A stretch of 64,000 nt of DNA from Artemisia argyi (Eukaryota; Streptophyta; Magnoliopsida; Asterales; Asteraceae), in the NCBI GenBank assembly GCA_030686995.1, contig CM060709.1, forward strand, positions 308,984,857-309,048,856, written 5' to 3'. The translations under genes were made by a program, and so were the position numbers. The notes below the pieces were generated by a model. That model worked only from the letters and a program-made list of their open reading frames with translations, did no database searches and was not told where the DNA came from. Positions within the stretch are counted from its first letter, which is position 1; each line of letters begins with the position of its first letter. Positions 24,112 through 36,164 of this stretch are shown here, one piece after another.

Positions 24112-25153
24112 TGATGAGGCGAAAAATGATCCATTTTTAGGGGGTCATTTAAGCCGGAATTTGAATTTATTTGATCAAATATTGCCCTAAATCGTTCCTT
24201 TTGTGATTTTAGGTACTTTGGGAGTGAATTCTGGAAAAGGAAGCATTTTGGACGTTTTTGGAGCATAAAAGTGAAGAAAATGGCAAAGTCTTAATTTTCC
24301 TTGCTGGGAACAGTACCTAACGGCGTCAAGAGCAATTTGATGACGGCGTCAAGAGCAAAAATGGTGACGGCCCAGTGGAAACGTGACGGCATCAAATCAA
24401 GGCCGTCAAGAGTAAAAGTGGTGACGGCCCAGAACAGCAATACACATGACGGCGTCAGATCTGGATCTTGGCAATCCGATTATGTTTTTGGCGGCGGGTT
24501 GACGGCGTCAGAACTTTCTTCTTGAAGCCGTACCTTAGAAAATCTATATATAGTCTTTGTGATTTTCATTCTAAAGGGAGGAGAATTTTAGGGTCGACTT
24601 GAATAAACCCTAGCTCATTTTTAACAGTATTTTCAAGGGTTTTCATCCCTTGAAACCCTTCATGTTCAATTGAGATAAATATCCTTTCAATTCATTCAAT
24701 ATGTCTATGTGTTGTTTGAATATATCTTACACTTGTCTTAATTTTAACATGCTAGGCTAGATCTTTTGTGTGTTTGCTTAGATGTAATGAAACCTAGATG
24801 TTGATTATAGGTTGATTGCTTGTTTATAGTTGTAATGGATGAATGATTTCGATGTTAGGCTCAAGAAAACTGGCAGACTTCCATTGTGTGACATCCTTGA
24901 ACGTCTTAAGAAACATGAACCAATGCGTACTAAGGTTTTTATGGTTGTATTTAATGCATGAGCGAATTCTAATGATCCCATGTTAGGAGCTTCTTGCAGG
25001 CTCGACATAGGAGTGAAGTAGGAGCTTATAGAGTTGGGGAAGTACGTACGCGACCCCACGATTGGTATTAAGGAATATAACCCATCATCCACGCAACTAT
25101 AACAAACAATTAACCTGTAAAAGATATCTAGGGAGTAGTGAAATCTAAGTAAA
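24112..25153 (+). repeat. 5' LTR of element 5, 3'-truncated
   Basis: Begins TGATGAGGCG. A TGACG/CGTCA array spans about 24320-24510 and a TATA box CTATATATAG lies at 24544-24553. It ends within GTGAAATCTAAGTAAAC, where full family members continue for about 370 bp more. Confidence 0.85.
24320..24510 (+). promoter_or_regulatory. Array of TGACG/CGTCA motifs in the 5' LTR of element 5
   Basis: By eye about eleven TGACG or CGTCA half-sites in 190 bp, several joined as TGACGGCGTCA, ending about 40 bp before the TATA box. TGACG is the core of as-1-type sites bound by plant TGA-class bZIP factors. Equivalent arrays are at 31624-31815, 54638-54853 and 61238-61453. Confidence 0.6.
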
Positions 25154-26316
25154 CTTTAGCCTTAGCAAGCATCTCATGGATAGGAGATTGTATGACTAGA
25201 ACAAAACCGTACCATTCAGAAAAATTTCCACCCAAATAGGTGAGGTTCGCCTTTAGATTTCATAGGAAAAGCATTCATTATTAGTGCTTATGAGTGCACC
25301 GGTAGCATTTAGATTCTAGAACTTGCGTTAGTGATGCATCCCGAGACCGCTAGTGAGACTACATTCGTGTAGTAGGATTTACTACATGATAAGAGGCATT
25401 AGGATCACCCTTGTGTTAAACCCATATCATAATTACTTGACCATTTAAGTCATATTACTTGGCTAGTTAAGTCAATTAATTTTTCCCACACCTTAGCGTT
25501 GTACTCATTTTTAGTACACGAAACCCCTAGTACACCCCTCCGAGCCTATCTTTTTGTTTCTAACTTTAAGCATCTTACTTAAAGGAAGAATTTATTACAC
25601 CCCACTTAAATGTACACCCAAATCGCCTTAGCCTTCCGTATATGCATTCATCTTTAGTGCATTATTGTTATTTGTTTAAACCCTTAGTTAATTATCTAAT
25701 TGATTACATGGTTGCTAAGTCGAGTCATATCCTTGTACATATTGTTTTGGGACGATTGGGACTCATGGGTAAAGTACTTATGTTATGGAGTAATGGGGAA
25801 GAACATCATATTATTACCCCCATATGTGCGTTAATCCTAAAAGTACTCCAAGTGTTTTGATTATCTTAATTCGAGTCATTAAATTAGTTTATTGTAAAGT
25901 ATGTAAAAATTCAAGTGTAAGGGGAATGTTCATTCACTATGATGTATTATTTTGGATGGTAGGGTAAAAAAAATAAAATAAAATAAAATAAAAATAAAAA
26001 AATAAAAAAATAAAAAAAAATAGAAAAAGAAAAAGAGAAAAAACATACGGACTACCATCCCGTTTCATTATATGTTATTTTATGTTTTTGTTATTTTTGA
26101 TTTATTAGCTTAAGTCGAGTCTAGTCTTGGCTTAGCAACGCCATATTGTACATGTAATTAACCAAGATAATTAACTCGCCACCAGTAAAGATTGCATTTA
26201 TCCAACAAAACCGTGTATTCCATATCCCTACACCTAACATTATAACCCTTTAAAAAGACCTCTTTGATATATACTTTATTACACCCGAGAGATGTGAGTA
26301 TCTAAACACTATTTGT
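25154..26316 (+). other. 3' noncoding interior of element 5, left part
   Basis: Collinear with about 59572-60867 of element 3. It contains an A-rich tract (25968-26042) and the AAGTGTAAGGGG word (about 25915). The short frame at 25642-25860 has no support. No gene seen. Confidence 0.7.
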
Positions 26317-27489
26317 GAGGTTGTGGGAAACTAGAAGGGGAGGGGGTTGAATAGTTTTACGTCTTTTTAATTTTATTATGAAAACTTAGTTTAGTTTTAA
26401 AACCTTGTTTGCTTTTCAAACTTTGATTCAATCTTATGTGAACTCAAATCTTGAACAATATGAACAACTATATCTAAGTATGAACAATAATAATATAAGC
26501 TAAGTATGTGAAATCAACACATGCACAATTATAAACAATTATAGCTATATACGAGAGATAAGTAAGTAATCGTTTATTTTATAATCCTTAGTTATATTTT
26601 GTATGAAAACTTTACTTGATCGAAATGATCAATTATATGTATGTTACCTTTTTAGTTTGATTGTAAAAACTTTGTTTTGTGAATGAAACTTTCGTTTGAT
26701 CTTTAAGTAAAATCGATACTAGCACTATATGAGCAAATATATATATACGTCTACGTCTACAAAAGTAATAATGATATAAGCAAGAGAATAAGTAAGATAT
26801 GGAAAGATCTAACCGCGAGACAAAGGATTTATAGTGGTTCGGCTACAAGGACACCTTCCTTGCCCTACTCCACTCCTCGAGTCACCTACTCGAGAGTTTT
26901 CTTCACTATGTCAACAAGCTCCCTTATGGCGGAGAAAACCTTGCACACCAATTTACACACCACTTTACACACCACAACTTCTTCACAACTAAGTCACAAC
27001 TTCTTCAAGCTAATCTACTTCACAACTAACTACTCCACTCCTATTTTTTTCACACCAATTCACTTCACAACTAACTACTCCACACCTAGTTTCTTCACTA
27101 CAATCTAATTCCTAACTTTTCTTCTTCACACCAAGCAACTAACTAATCACACAATCTATATATCTAGCACAACTATCTACAATCAAATATACACAACAAT
27201 CTTCACAAAGAATGATGTAAATAATCTTGACGATGTACCAACAACTTGTATGTGGAGGTCACAACAAGTTGTAATACTTCTTGTCTTGGGGGATAGAAGT
27301 ATTCTTCTCTTGCACTTGAGAGGATGATGTTTGAATCACTTTGAAACAAAGAATTATGTACTTATGATCAAAGGATTAAGAGAAAGGAAATGTGGATCTA
27401 GAACAGAAAGTTTTGGAGTGCAAAAGGTGAGAAAATTCTGTGGGATGAACCAGTATTTATAGGGAGAAAAATACTGTTTGGGAGCGTGG

Positions 27490-27561
27490 CCGGTCCCCTT
27501 AATTGGGTGCCGGTCCCCTTAATAATTAAGGGGACCGCCTAGTATAATTAAGGGGGCCGCC
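27490..27561. repeat. Palindrome array, copy A (element 6)
   Basis: A half-site, then a perfect palindrome at 27511-27537 (CGGTCCCCTTAAT, one central base, then its reverse complement), then a final half-site. It lies about 26 bp upstream of the minus-strand TATA box. Confidence 0.8.
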
Positions 27562-27864
27562 TAAGAAAAAAAATATTTTTTCTTCAGATTTTTTGTCTTT
27601 TTGTGGGGGAGGTTTTTCCTGAAGAATGTAGCCGTTTTTGGGGTTGAAATTTGAATTCAAAATATTTATTTTGAATAAAACATTTCTTATAAATACAAAA
27701 ATGTTTTGTATAAGTTTAAAAATGTTTGTCCCACTTTAATAAAATGTAAGGTTTGTAAAAATAAAAATTCCTTTGATCATAAAATGCATTAGACACTTTG
27801 TTTATTCATACCTTAAGTGATATGGATGCTAAAGCAAATATTTACGACTAAATACTTGTTTACG

Positions 27865-30115
27865 TGTAACCTCTCGTAAATTTCCCATACGATTAGTAAA
27901 TGCATACGAATAAATAAAACGATGTTACGCTAAATTAACATCATTTTACGGGTAACAAAATTTTCTTTTTATGATATGGCTTGATATTGAACCACTATGA
28001 TAACTGTGATTGACCGTTTACCCAGGAACGATGCTTACACACAACCTAGGTTGCCTATAGTTATTGCGAACGATAAATAATTATATAACGCGTTATTATT
28101 TAATAATACGTTTCGTCTAAATAACGTATACTATTTATATTTTCCCCGAACCTACGAAACTTCCCGAGAACGCTCACTAATATTTTTGAACTTCGACACG
28201 ATAATCGAGACACCCCAGGTGGGCCCCCAACACCCTTTGGGCCGCGTAATCCACCACACAACCAAACGGACCAGTTTTATTCTTTCTTTTGTTTTGGGCC
28301 GACACAACACCCTGAGCCCAGTTACAAGCCCAAACGCACCCCTTTTGTTATTTTAGTTTTGTTTCTGCCAGTCGCGACACTCCCAAACGCACCCTAGTAT
28401 TTTACGATTTCTACACATAACGAACCTATTTTATTACACATTACGATTTACCTAGTGCCCAAGATACACACTAGACATAAACATTACTCACTCACTTTCG
28501 TTTACTACCCTAAAAACGTTCAAAGTAAATCACCAAACGTTCCAAGGAGATAAGACCAAAAACGTGTCAAGACATTCCTTTCTCACCACCCATGCTCTCC
28601 AATCCCATCTAAATGAACAATGTGCAAACATGAAGCGTCAGGAATGAATAGGATTCACTTACACAAGATCAAGCCATGTAAACAATCGATTGGGCATTGT
28701 TTGTGGCAATACTATTCGCCCTCACATGCTACACCAACACTTGTGAGCCTACCTTGTTTCTACTCTTCAAAACTGCCCATATAAGACCTCCCATGCAACC
28801 TTGGATGTTACATGCACTTAAACACACCACTACACATAAAATACCAACGAGAAGAAGTAATGGAGGGACGAACGGATTGCTAGGAGAACCACATCTCACA
28901 ACAAACCTAGGACGCAAAGCTTGGAGCCTCTTGGACCATTGGAACAACGTGAAGTGAACCACGGAGCTGTTGAACCATCACACGAACCATACACTCGTTT
29001 TACACCACCTTTTCTAGGTGAGGTGAGACCACGAACTTTTCTTTCTATTCTTATATATACGTATGATTATATTTTGCACAATCACTTGGAACCTATAAAT
29101 CGTAAATCTTAAAAACAACGTATACATTTTATGTGTTATACTATTTCTTAGTTATGGCATTAACGAGTATCTATAATAATATTGAACTTATATTAACGAA
29201 TACATACTAAAAATCACACGTTTCTAAGTTGTAGTGAACCTATACGATTTCTACTAAAACACTTAGTTTATTTTCAAACTTTATAAAGTTTACATATTGA
29301 GTTTTGGCCGTGTACTTTGACCTCGCCATTTTAAATTTCAACATACGACCACCTATTATTTTTGTACGATCTGATTACCTACTTGATATAGAAACGAGAA
29401 TGATAAATAATACAACTTAACAACTTCATTTGATCACTAAATGAGACCTAAAGTAAACCGACATTGAAACTGTTTTTCAGAAACATTAAAAACCTTACGT
29501 GGGCCAAAAAGCCCAAAAAGCTTATTTTAGCTTATTACGATAAGCTAGGAGTATAAGCTATTTTGAAATGTTTTTATAACTTAAAATGATGGATTTCAAC
29601 TAACCTAGTGTTTCCCCAAACCTCTTGGATCATAAAATCTTAACGGGCCCTTATTTTGGCTCGTTAAGCCCACTAAATGAAATAAGCTAATAAAAAGCTA
29701 ATAAGCTGTGAAAATAAGCTTTTCTAAATGTTTTGAGCTTAATGAAATAATAAAAATGCTAAGTTTTGAATTTGGTAAAGTTGGGACTATTTTTGCAAAT
29801 GTACGAACGTTAAGGACTAAAATTGCCAAATTGGTAAACTTGGGTGAAAAGTATAAAAACTGTTTTTCTAAGGGTATAAACTGTAAATATTGAAACTTAG
29901 GAATAATGAAAGTAAATATTTGATATTTGGACTAAAAATGTAAATATATATAACTTTTGGACTACCGACGTAAATGTTTTCCGTTAAGGGTAAAAAGTGT
30001 AAAATTAAGAAACATGAAGGATTGAATGGTAATATTGATTTTAATAAAAACTTTATATATATTTATACTTATATATATATATTTTAATTAAAACGATAAA
30101 CAATAAAACGTAACT

Positions 30116-30181
<66 letters not shown>

Positions 30182-31148
30182 CGAATAAAACTTATATAAC
30201 GATAAACAAATTTAGACGAATAAAACAATACGTAACCATTATTCATTTTTATACGACGTAACACATCACATATGCACTTTATCGATTCCTTATAATTAAT
30301 AATAAACGTTCGCAATAAAACGAGACTTAAGAACTGAAACGTGCCATATTTTTTAGGTTGTGTGTGAAGCCGTTGCCTTGCATCGTTGAGATTACAATTG
30401 TTCTACTATCCTACTAAGGTGAGTTCATAGCCCACATTTAACTGATTTCTGTGGGGGGGATACATGCTCAAAAACCGAACACAAGTCTTTTCCTGATCTT
30501 ATTATTGCTTAAGTAGCTATTGCCAAAAGTCCCTCGATCATGAACCTTAATCACTTGAAAAGTGAACGTAAATAATTGTGAATAGATCTATTAGGGATTG
30601 ACAATCCCCATTTGGTTGCTAGAGGAAAGTCACCAAATGCACGTTATTTGAATATAATAGGTTACTGGCAAATACCTATCTTGGGGGCTATATATTTCAC
30701 ATCATTATTATGAAAATATTGATGTCTGTTGAATCGTTGAGTGTCATGAGCTTAATGCAATAATGAATGTGATTCCTAACTTGTTTATTTGTATCGATAT
30801 TACAATAAACATCTATCTCTTGTGTTCAAACTCTTAAATATAAACCTATGAATTTCACTCAACTTTTGTTGACTTTTAGCATGTTTATCTCAGGAAACTA
30901 AATGGAATGGATGGCAACGGCACGAAGTGGGCAAATAAAGAAACGTTTATTTCTCTTTAAATAAAACTTGTTGTTGAATAACGAATTCTCTTGGAATTAT
31001 GAATATTTGGTATTTTAAATAAAACTTAAAACGATCACTTGAATCGTTTTCTATAATTGTGACGAAAGATCCACAATATAATACCCCAAAAGTCTTCCGC
31101 TGACATTTTAAGTCTTCCGCTGTATTGATCGATTTTGGGGGTGTTATA
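27865..31148 (+). mobile_element. Element 7: chromovirus-like Ty3/gypsy solo LTR inside element 6
   Basis: Starts TGTAACCTCT and ends GGGGGTGTTATA, 3284 bp, with 5-bp duplication TTACG at 27860-27864 and 31149-31153. The GTCTTCCGCT words near 31090-31125 and the GGGTGTTA end resemble the solo LTR at 15080-17467, so it is a related but distinct family. The terminal TA in place of CA suggests a C-to-T mutation. A long AT microsatellite sits at 30118-30178. Small open frames inside (28697-29112, 29708-29893) have no support as genes. Confidence 0.8.
30118..30178. repeat. (AT)n microsatellite
   Basis: About 30 uninterrupted AT dinucleotides inside element 7. It creates a false Tyr/Ile-rich reading frame on the minus strand. 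Confidence 0.95.
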
Positions 31149-31415
31149 TTACGTCATAATTTGTAGTTCAATGAGTTTACGTTTTGTGATTATCAAAACA
31201 TAGAGATATCGATATATGTTAATAACGTTTTTAGGCATTATTTATATCAACAGAGGTGCTAGTATATGACCTCCGTGCTTGTCTTTGGTCTTTAGTGAAA
31301 CGATTATTTGTTGTAATTACTTTTATATTAGTGTTAAATGACCCATAACTTGTATTTTGATTAGAATAAAAGCGCATTTGCTTGAGGACAAGCAAATCTC
31401 AAGTGTAAGGGTATA

Positions 31416-31843
31416 TGATGAGGCGAAAAATGATCCGTTTTTAGGGGGTCATTTAAGCCGGAATTTGAATTTATTTGATCAAATATTGCCCTAAATCATT
31501 CCTTTTGTGATTTTAGGTACTTTGGGAGTGAATTCTGAAAAAGGAAGCATTTTGGACGTTTTTGGAGCATAAAAGTGAAGAAAACGGCAAAGTCTTAATT
31601 TTCCTTGCTGGGAACAGTACCTGACGGCGTCAAGAGCAATTTGATGATGGCGTCAAGAGCAAAAATGGTGACGGCCTAGTGGAAACGTGACGGAATCAAA
31701 TCAAGGCCGTCAAGAGTAAAAGTGGTGACGGCCCAGAACAGCAATACACATGACGGCGTCAGATCTGGATCTTGGCAATCCGATTATATTTTTGGCGGCG
31801 GGTTGACGGCGTCAGAACTTTCTTCTAGACACCGTCACCTTAG

Positions 31844-31937
<94 letters not shown>

Positions 31938-32879
31938 TTGTAATTTTCATTCTAAAGGGAGGAGAATTTTAGGGTCGACTTGAATAAACCCTAGCTCGTT
32001 TTTAACGGTATTTTCAAGGGTTTTCATCCCTTGAAACCCTTCATGTTCAATTGAGATAAGTATCCTTTCAATTCATTCAATATATCTATGTGTTGTTTGA
32101 ATATATCTTACGCTTGTCTTAATTTTAACATGCTAGGCTAGATCTTTTGTGTGTTTGCTTAGATGTAATGAAACCTAGATGTTGATTATAGGTTGATTGC
32201 TTGTTTATAGTTGTAATGGATGAATGATTTCGATGTTAGGCTAAAGAAAACTGGCAGACTTCCATTGCGTTACATGCTTGAACGTCTTAAGAGACATGAA
32301 CCAATGCGTACTAAGGTTTTTATGGTTGTATTTAATGCATGAAAGAATTCTAGTAATCCCATGTTAGGAGCTTCTTGCAGGCTCGACATAGGAGTGAAGT
32401 AGGAGCTTATAGAGTTGGGGAAGTACGTACGCCACCCCACGATTGGTATTAAGGAATATAACCCGTCATCCACGCAACTATAACAAACAATTAACCTGTA
32501 AAAGATATCTAGGGAGTAGTGAAATCTAAGTAAAAACAATATTAGTAATTAGCTTTATTTTCATTTTTTGTTATTTTATTTTGATTGCATCTTAGTTATT
32601 GGGTTAGTTGACTAGCAACTAATTCCGCCCACTCCTCTAAAACCCGAGATTTTTAATTGCTTTTATAAAAATATAAAAATACAAAAAGAATCATCCCTCA
32701 CCTCTAGACCTAGTTTTTAGGTTTTCTAATCCTACCGACACTATTCCTGAGTTGAACGATCAATCCCCCGGTACTTGTCACTATACTATACTACAATGAT
32801 CAGGTACACTGCCTGGTGGGGGTTGTAAGCTTCTCGAGATCCCTCGAGAGGTAAAGCCTGGTGCAATTCCCACGCATCA
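31416..32879 (+). repeat. 3' LTR of element 5
   Basis: TGATGAGGCG to CACGCATCA, 1464 bp, complete. Compared with the left LTR, the TATA region has become a (TA)n tract at 31847-31932. The TGACG/CGTCA array is at 31624-31815. The preceding GTGTAAGGGTATA is the likely polypurine-type primer region. Confidence 0.88.
31847..31932. repeat. (TA)n microsatellite at the LTR TATA box
   Basis: About 42 TA units where the sister LTRs have only CTATATATAG. Flanks AGAAAAT and AGTCTTTG are conserved in the left LTR at 24538-24560. Confidence 0.93.
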
Positions 32880-32884
32880 AACAC

Positions 32885-34978
32885 AAAGTCACTACCAAAT
32901 TGTCTAGATTTAACATGATTCCAACTCTTTTTGTTGCTCCTTGGAGTTGTTGACCTGCTTTTGTACATCTCAACATATTTAGTAGTGGGCCTAGTGTAAT
33001 TAGCTTGTGTTCTAGGCTTCTCTTTGACAACTTTAGGAATACTCCTTTTAACTTCCACTTGAACACTCTCAGGAACACTAGTTTTAGACTCAACATTCAT
33101 ATTTTCATCTTTAAGAGATGACTCACTAGCACTATCAAATGTATCAACCTCAACCTTAACCCTCTCAGTAGCAACTTCTTTAACAAATTTTGGGCCATAG
33201 GTCATGGTTGGTTCCTGGAACTCTTCTAACCCTGCGTGTGCTAAGTCAATACCAGGAGGTTATGGAACACCTCTTAGGGGTGGTGGAACAGATTTATATC
33301 CTACTCCTGATTTGGCTTTGTTTACAACTTGGGCCTCCCAAATTTTGTCAATGCACTTAGATTGATGATCTAGTGTATTACAAGTTATTTGTATGTTTTC
33401 ATTGGCCTTTTTAACATTCTCTAACTCTTCCCTAAGAGCCTCATTCATAGGTATCTTATAATCTAAGTCTCTCTTTAAAAAAGCAATATCATCATTGAAC
33501 TTAGATTCATTGGCTCTATAGTGCTCTAACTGTGCTTCTAAAACAACAAGGCCTCTTTTATGATTTGCTAGGTTATAATTAGTTTGATTTAACTCTAACA
33601 ATTGTTCATCATACTGATCTTTAAGTTTCTCATAATCTTTTAAAGCCTTACAGGTTTTAGAACAAGCATTATTAATTTGTACCTCAGAGTCAGAAAAAGC
33701 CATAAGTGTAAGCTCAGTAGCAATCATTGCAGACTCTGAACCTTCTTCTTCATCCTCAGCCATATAGCTCCAATCATAGCTCACTCCATCAATGGCCAAG
33801 AGCACCTTTGGTTCTTCAGTTGTAGGCTCTTTCTTCTTGTCCTGCTTATTCCAAGTTGACCTGTTATTAGGTTTCTTTGGTTTCCTGCATTCTCTGGCAA
33901 AGTGGCCTTTCTTATGACAGTTGTAGCACTCCACCTTCTTCTTATCAAAACCTACAGTTTCATTGCCATTGATGATGATCTTCCTACTAGTCTTCTTCCA
34001 GAACTTCTTTGCCTTTAAGCTTAGCAATGAAACTTGCCATTTAATGTCCATCTCCTCCATGTCATCCTCATCAATTTGATCCAAGTCTTCATGTGTCAGA
34101 ATTGAACCATTCATTTGACTTGAAAGAATGTCATAAAAATTAGAATCTCCAAGACCAACAACCTTCCTTTTTGAACTAGCGGTGGTAACAACTCCACTGC
34201 CAGTGGAAACAGCAATGTTAGCAACATCTTCATCACTATCACTCTCTTCATCTGAACTATCATCAACAGATGATGATATAAGTGCCAAGTTCCCTGATCC
34301 TGAACTTAGTTTGCCAGCCTTCTTCAACCTATGTTCAATAACTTTAAAGTTATTGTACAAATCATTAAGCTTAATATTCTCCAATTCTGGCTTGTCTTCC
34401 CATACTGCAACATTTGTACCAAACTCAGAGGGTAAACTTCTTAAGAACTTTAAATTGAGGTCTTCCCTTTCCACCTCAATTCCAAATATTGTGAGTTGAG
34501 TAACAATCTTTTGAAGCCTTGTGAAGATGCTGTCAATTGATTCATTACTTGTTGAACCAAAGTTTTCATAAGTCTGTTTCAACAAGGTTTTCTGTGTCTT
34601 TTTAGTGGAATCATTACCACCAAAAGCATTGCAGATCTCATCAAATAAAGTCTTTGCAGTCTTGTACTTACTGAAGGCTAAAATTTGATCCCTAGGAAGG
34701 GTCATCAACAGCAAGCCTCTGGCCTTCAGATCATTCTTCATTTGAAGTCTTTCATCATTTGTGACTGGTCCAGTTTTAATCTTTTGTACTACCTTGCCAT
34801 CAATAGTTTCTGAGGTAGTACCAGGTTTAAAAGAATTACCACACATAATGATCTCCCAAAGTGCATAGTCTTGCACCATAAAGAATTGTTCGATCATGAG
34901 TCTCCACATCTCAAAGTCATTCAACTTAAGCTTTGGAAGCTTAGCAGCAATGTTGGACTGACTGGTCTCTATCTCCAT
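32885..34978 (-). pseudogene. copia gag, element 2
   Basis: Open from ATG 34978 for 572 codons to a single TAA at 33260-33262, then open again in the same frame to the element 5 insertion. The start is supported by the primer site 53 bp upstream. Residues 1-250 form the UBN2-type Gag core (LKLNDFEMWRLMIEQFF, KTLFDEICNAFGG, LKFLRSLPSEF). An acidic Ser/Asp tract follows, then a basic region and the CCHC knuckle CYNCHKKGHFAREC near residue 360, then a coiled coil (residues about 440-540). It would assemble the particle and bind genomic RNA. One nonsense codon plus the insertion disable it. Confidence 0.88.
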
Positions 34979-35030
34979 TGAATCTTCTAAGTGTACTTGG
35001 GGTCTTCTAAATCAAAGTATCAAAGCCTGT

Positions 35031-35041
35031 CTCTGATACCA
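35031..35041 (-). other. Primer-binding site of element 2 (tRNA-iMet type)
   Basis: On the minus strand TGGTATCAGAG begins two bases after the LTR end. This matches the complement of the 3' end of plant initiator tRNA-Met, the usual copia primer. Confidence 0.85.
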
Positions 35042-35043
35042 CT

Positions 35044-35516
35044 TGATGGATCTAAACACCTTGATCTGTGTTAGAATGATACTTTGAATAATACTACTAA
35101 GTATGCAGAATCTACTTAGAAGTTTATATGTGAATGAAAACAGTTGTATATGAATGAGAATAATGAATGAGTCAAACTGTTAGCTCAAATATTATTAAGA
35201 ATAATAATACGAGTGATCTTTGTATCACTAGGGTTACAACCTTGAAGCTCTAAGAAAACGTATATATAAGACCATAACCTAGGATCTCCTCTTATAGCAC
35301 AAGGAGTCCTCTTCTACAAGATACGTATAATGATAATAGAATAAGATATACACAAAATCTGTTCTATATTTATCTAAACAAGTTTCCTAACAGTTATTCT
35401 AACAGCAGTGGTAATAATATGTACTAACAATGGTAATGAGTTTCCACTGCTAGTGCATTCTTCAGCAGTTGTAATCTCCATACTAGCCGTGGTAACTGTT
35501 AATGTAATTCCCAACA
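35044..35516 (-). repeat. 5' LTR of element 2
   Basis: On the minus strand it runs from TGTTGGGAAT to GATCCATCA, 473 bp. The minus-strand TATA box (CTTATATATACG) is at 35259-35270. At least five copies of the CAGTGGTAA word, in both orientations, lie in the U3 part (35400-35510). The 3-prime-most base pair group outside is TAGGG (35517-35521), the expected half of the target duplication. Confidence 0.8.
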
Positions 35517-36164
35517 TAGGGGTTCAGTGAGTTATTGTCATCCTCAATGAACCCATCACCTTCTTCTTGGCTGAGATGCCACTCGCTGAGTTCCGCCTCA
35601 CTGAATGATGAACCTTTCTTCATAGGCTCGTTCTAAGCATCCTGAAGATGACTCACTGAGTTACTGTTCACTCAGTGACTTGTTTGTGTTTACGGATATT
35701 AATACTTAGGTTATTTTATGTTCAAATCCTAGTTAGAGGAAGATTAGGGAATTCAGTGACCCAACAACATGTAATCCTTCTAGTTTGTTTATTAATTTGC
35801 AAGTTGCTGTTCACTTGGTTTATTTCAAATGGCATATATGGTCAGCCAATGACCATGTATTTAACGAAGCTATCGAATGGCCATGTTCTGAACCGTGCAC
35901 CACAAGATTTTGTCATAATCCCACTGTTCGGAATTGTGCATGGAGGAGACTTTTTACGGTTTTAATTGTATGTTAAATTATGTTTGATCTACAATGTCCA
36001 TTTATATGATACTCTTTTATTTTAAATAACTATAGGGGAATCTTGTGAATAACAATGAGGGGAGTTATTTTACATACAAAACTTATCTTACATACCGAGG
36101 GGACTCATCTCTACCATTCATTTAAAATGAAATCAATGGTTGAGACTAAACGCATTTTAATATT
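35517..36164. other. Unassigned sequence right of element 2
   Basis: Contains several CAGTGA/TCACTGAG words near 35525-35760. Two overlapping plus-strand frames (35675-35976) lack any motif I recognise. No gene called. Confidence 0.4.

Larger units (their letters stand above)
26322..31252 (-). mobile_element. Element 6: Sirevirus-type solo LTR inside element 5, itself interrupted
   Basis: On the plus strand it starts TGTGGGAAAC and ends TATATCAACA. Duplication GAGGT is at 26317-26321 and 31253-31257. It matches the 3' LTR of element 4 (shared AACTAGAAGGGG...TTGAATAG end, a GTTCGGCTACAA block, the palindrome array, and the TATCAAAACATAG to ATATCAACA end), so its orientation is minus. It contains element 7. 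Without that insert it is about 1.6 kb. The minus-strand TATA (CCTATAAATACTG) is at about 27452-27464. Element 3 shows the empty site near 60868. Confidence 0.87.
24112..32879 (+). mobile_element. Element 5: internally deleted Ty3/gypsy element of the element 3 family
   Basis: Two LTRs of one family start TGATGAGGCG and the right one ends CACGCATCA, with duplication AACAC outside. The left LTR (24112 to about 25153) lacks roughly its last 350 bp. It runs directly into sequence matching the 3' noncoding part of element 3 (about 59570 onward), so the primer site, gag and protease are gone. The remaining interior (25154-31415) is interrupted by element 6 (26322-31252). The 3' LTR is 31416-32879. 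It is non-autonomous and was presumably mobilised in trans before the deletion. Confidence 0.85.
17959..35516 (-). mobile_element. Element 2: minus-strand Sirevirus-type Ty1/copia element
   Basis: Reads leftward: 5' LTR (35044-35516), primer site (35031-35041), gag (ATG 34978), gag-protease linker, protease, integrase, RT, truncated RNase H, a region with a divergent antisense ORF, and the post-pol ORF cut at 17959. It is split by element 5 (24112-32879) with duplication AACAC. The 3' end and 3' LTR are not in the window; they probably lie beyond element 1. Gag is nearly intact while pol has several breaks, so it is a moderately old copy. Confidence 0.8.

Noticed and set aside
26860..27108. 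Thr/His/Phe-rich 82-codon frame in element 6
   Set aside because: Lies within the R-U5 part of the LTR, where CACAACT-type repeats create an open frame. The matching region of the element 4 LTR has the same repeats but not the same frame.
28697..29112. Overlapping small frames inside element 7
   Set aside because: Both strands are open by chance. The sequence is part of a 3.3-kb solo LTR with clear duplication.
30118..30315. Tyr/Ile repeat protein on the minus strand
   Set aside because: Produced by the AT microsatellite; the same applies to 31722-31934, 52857-53103 and 63776-63994.
24112..32879. Two independent truncated gypsy insertions and not one element
   Set aside because: The same AACAC flanks both outer ends, and the interior is collinear with element 3 after removal of element 6.
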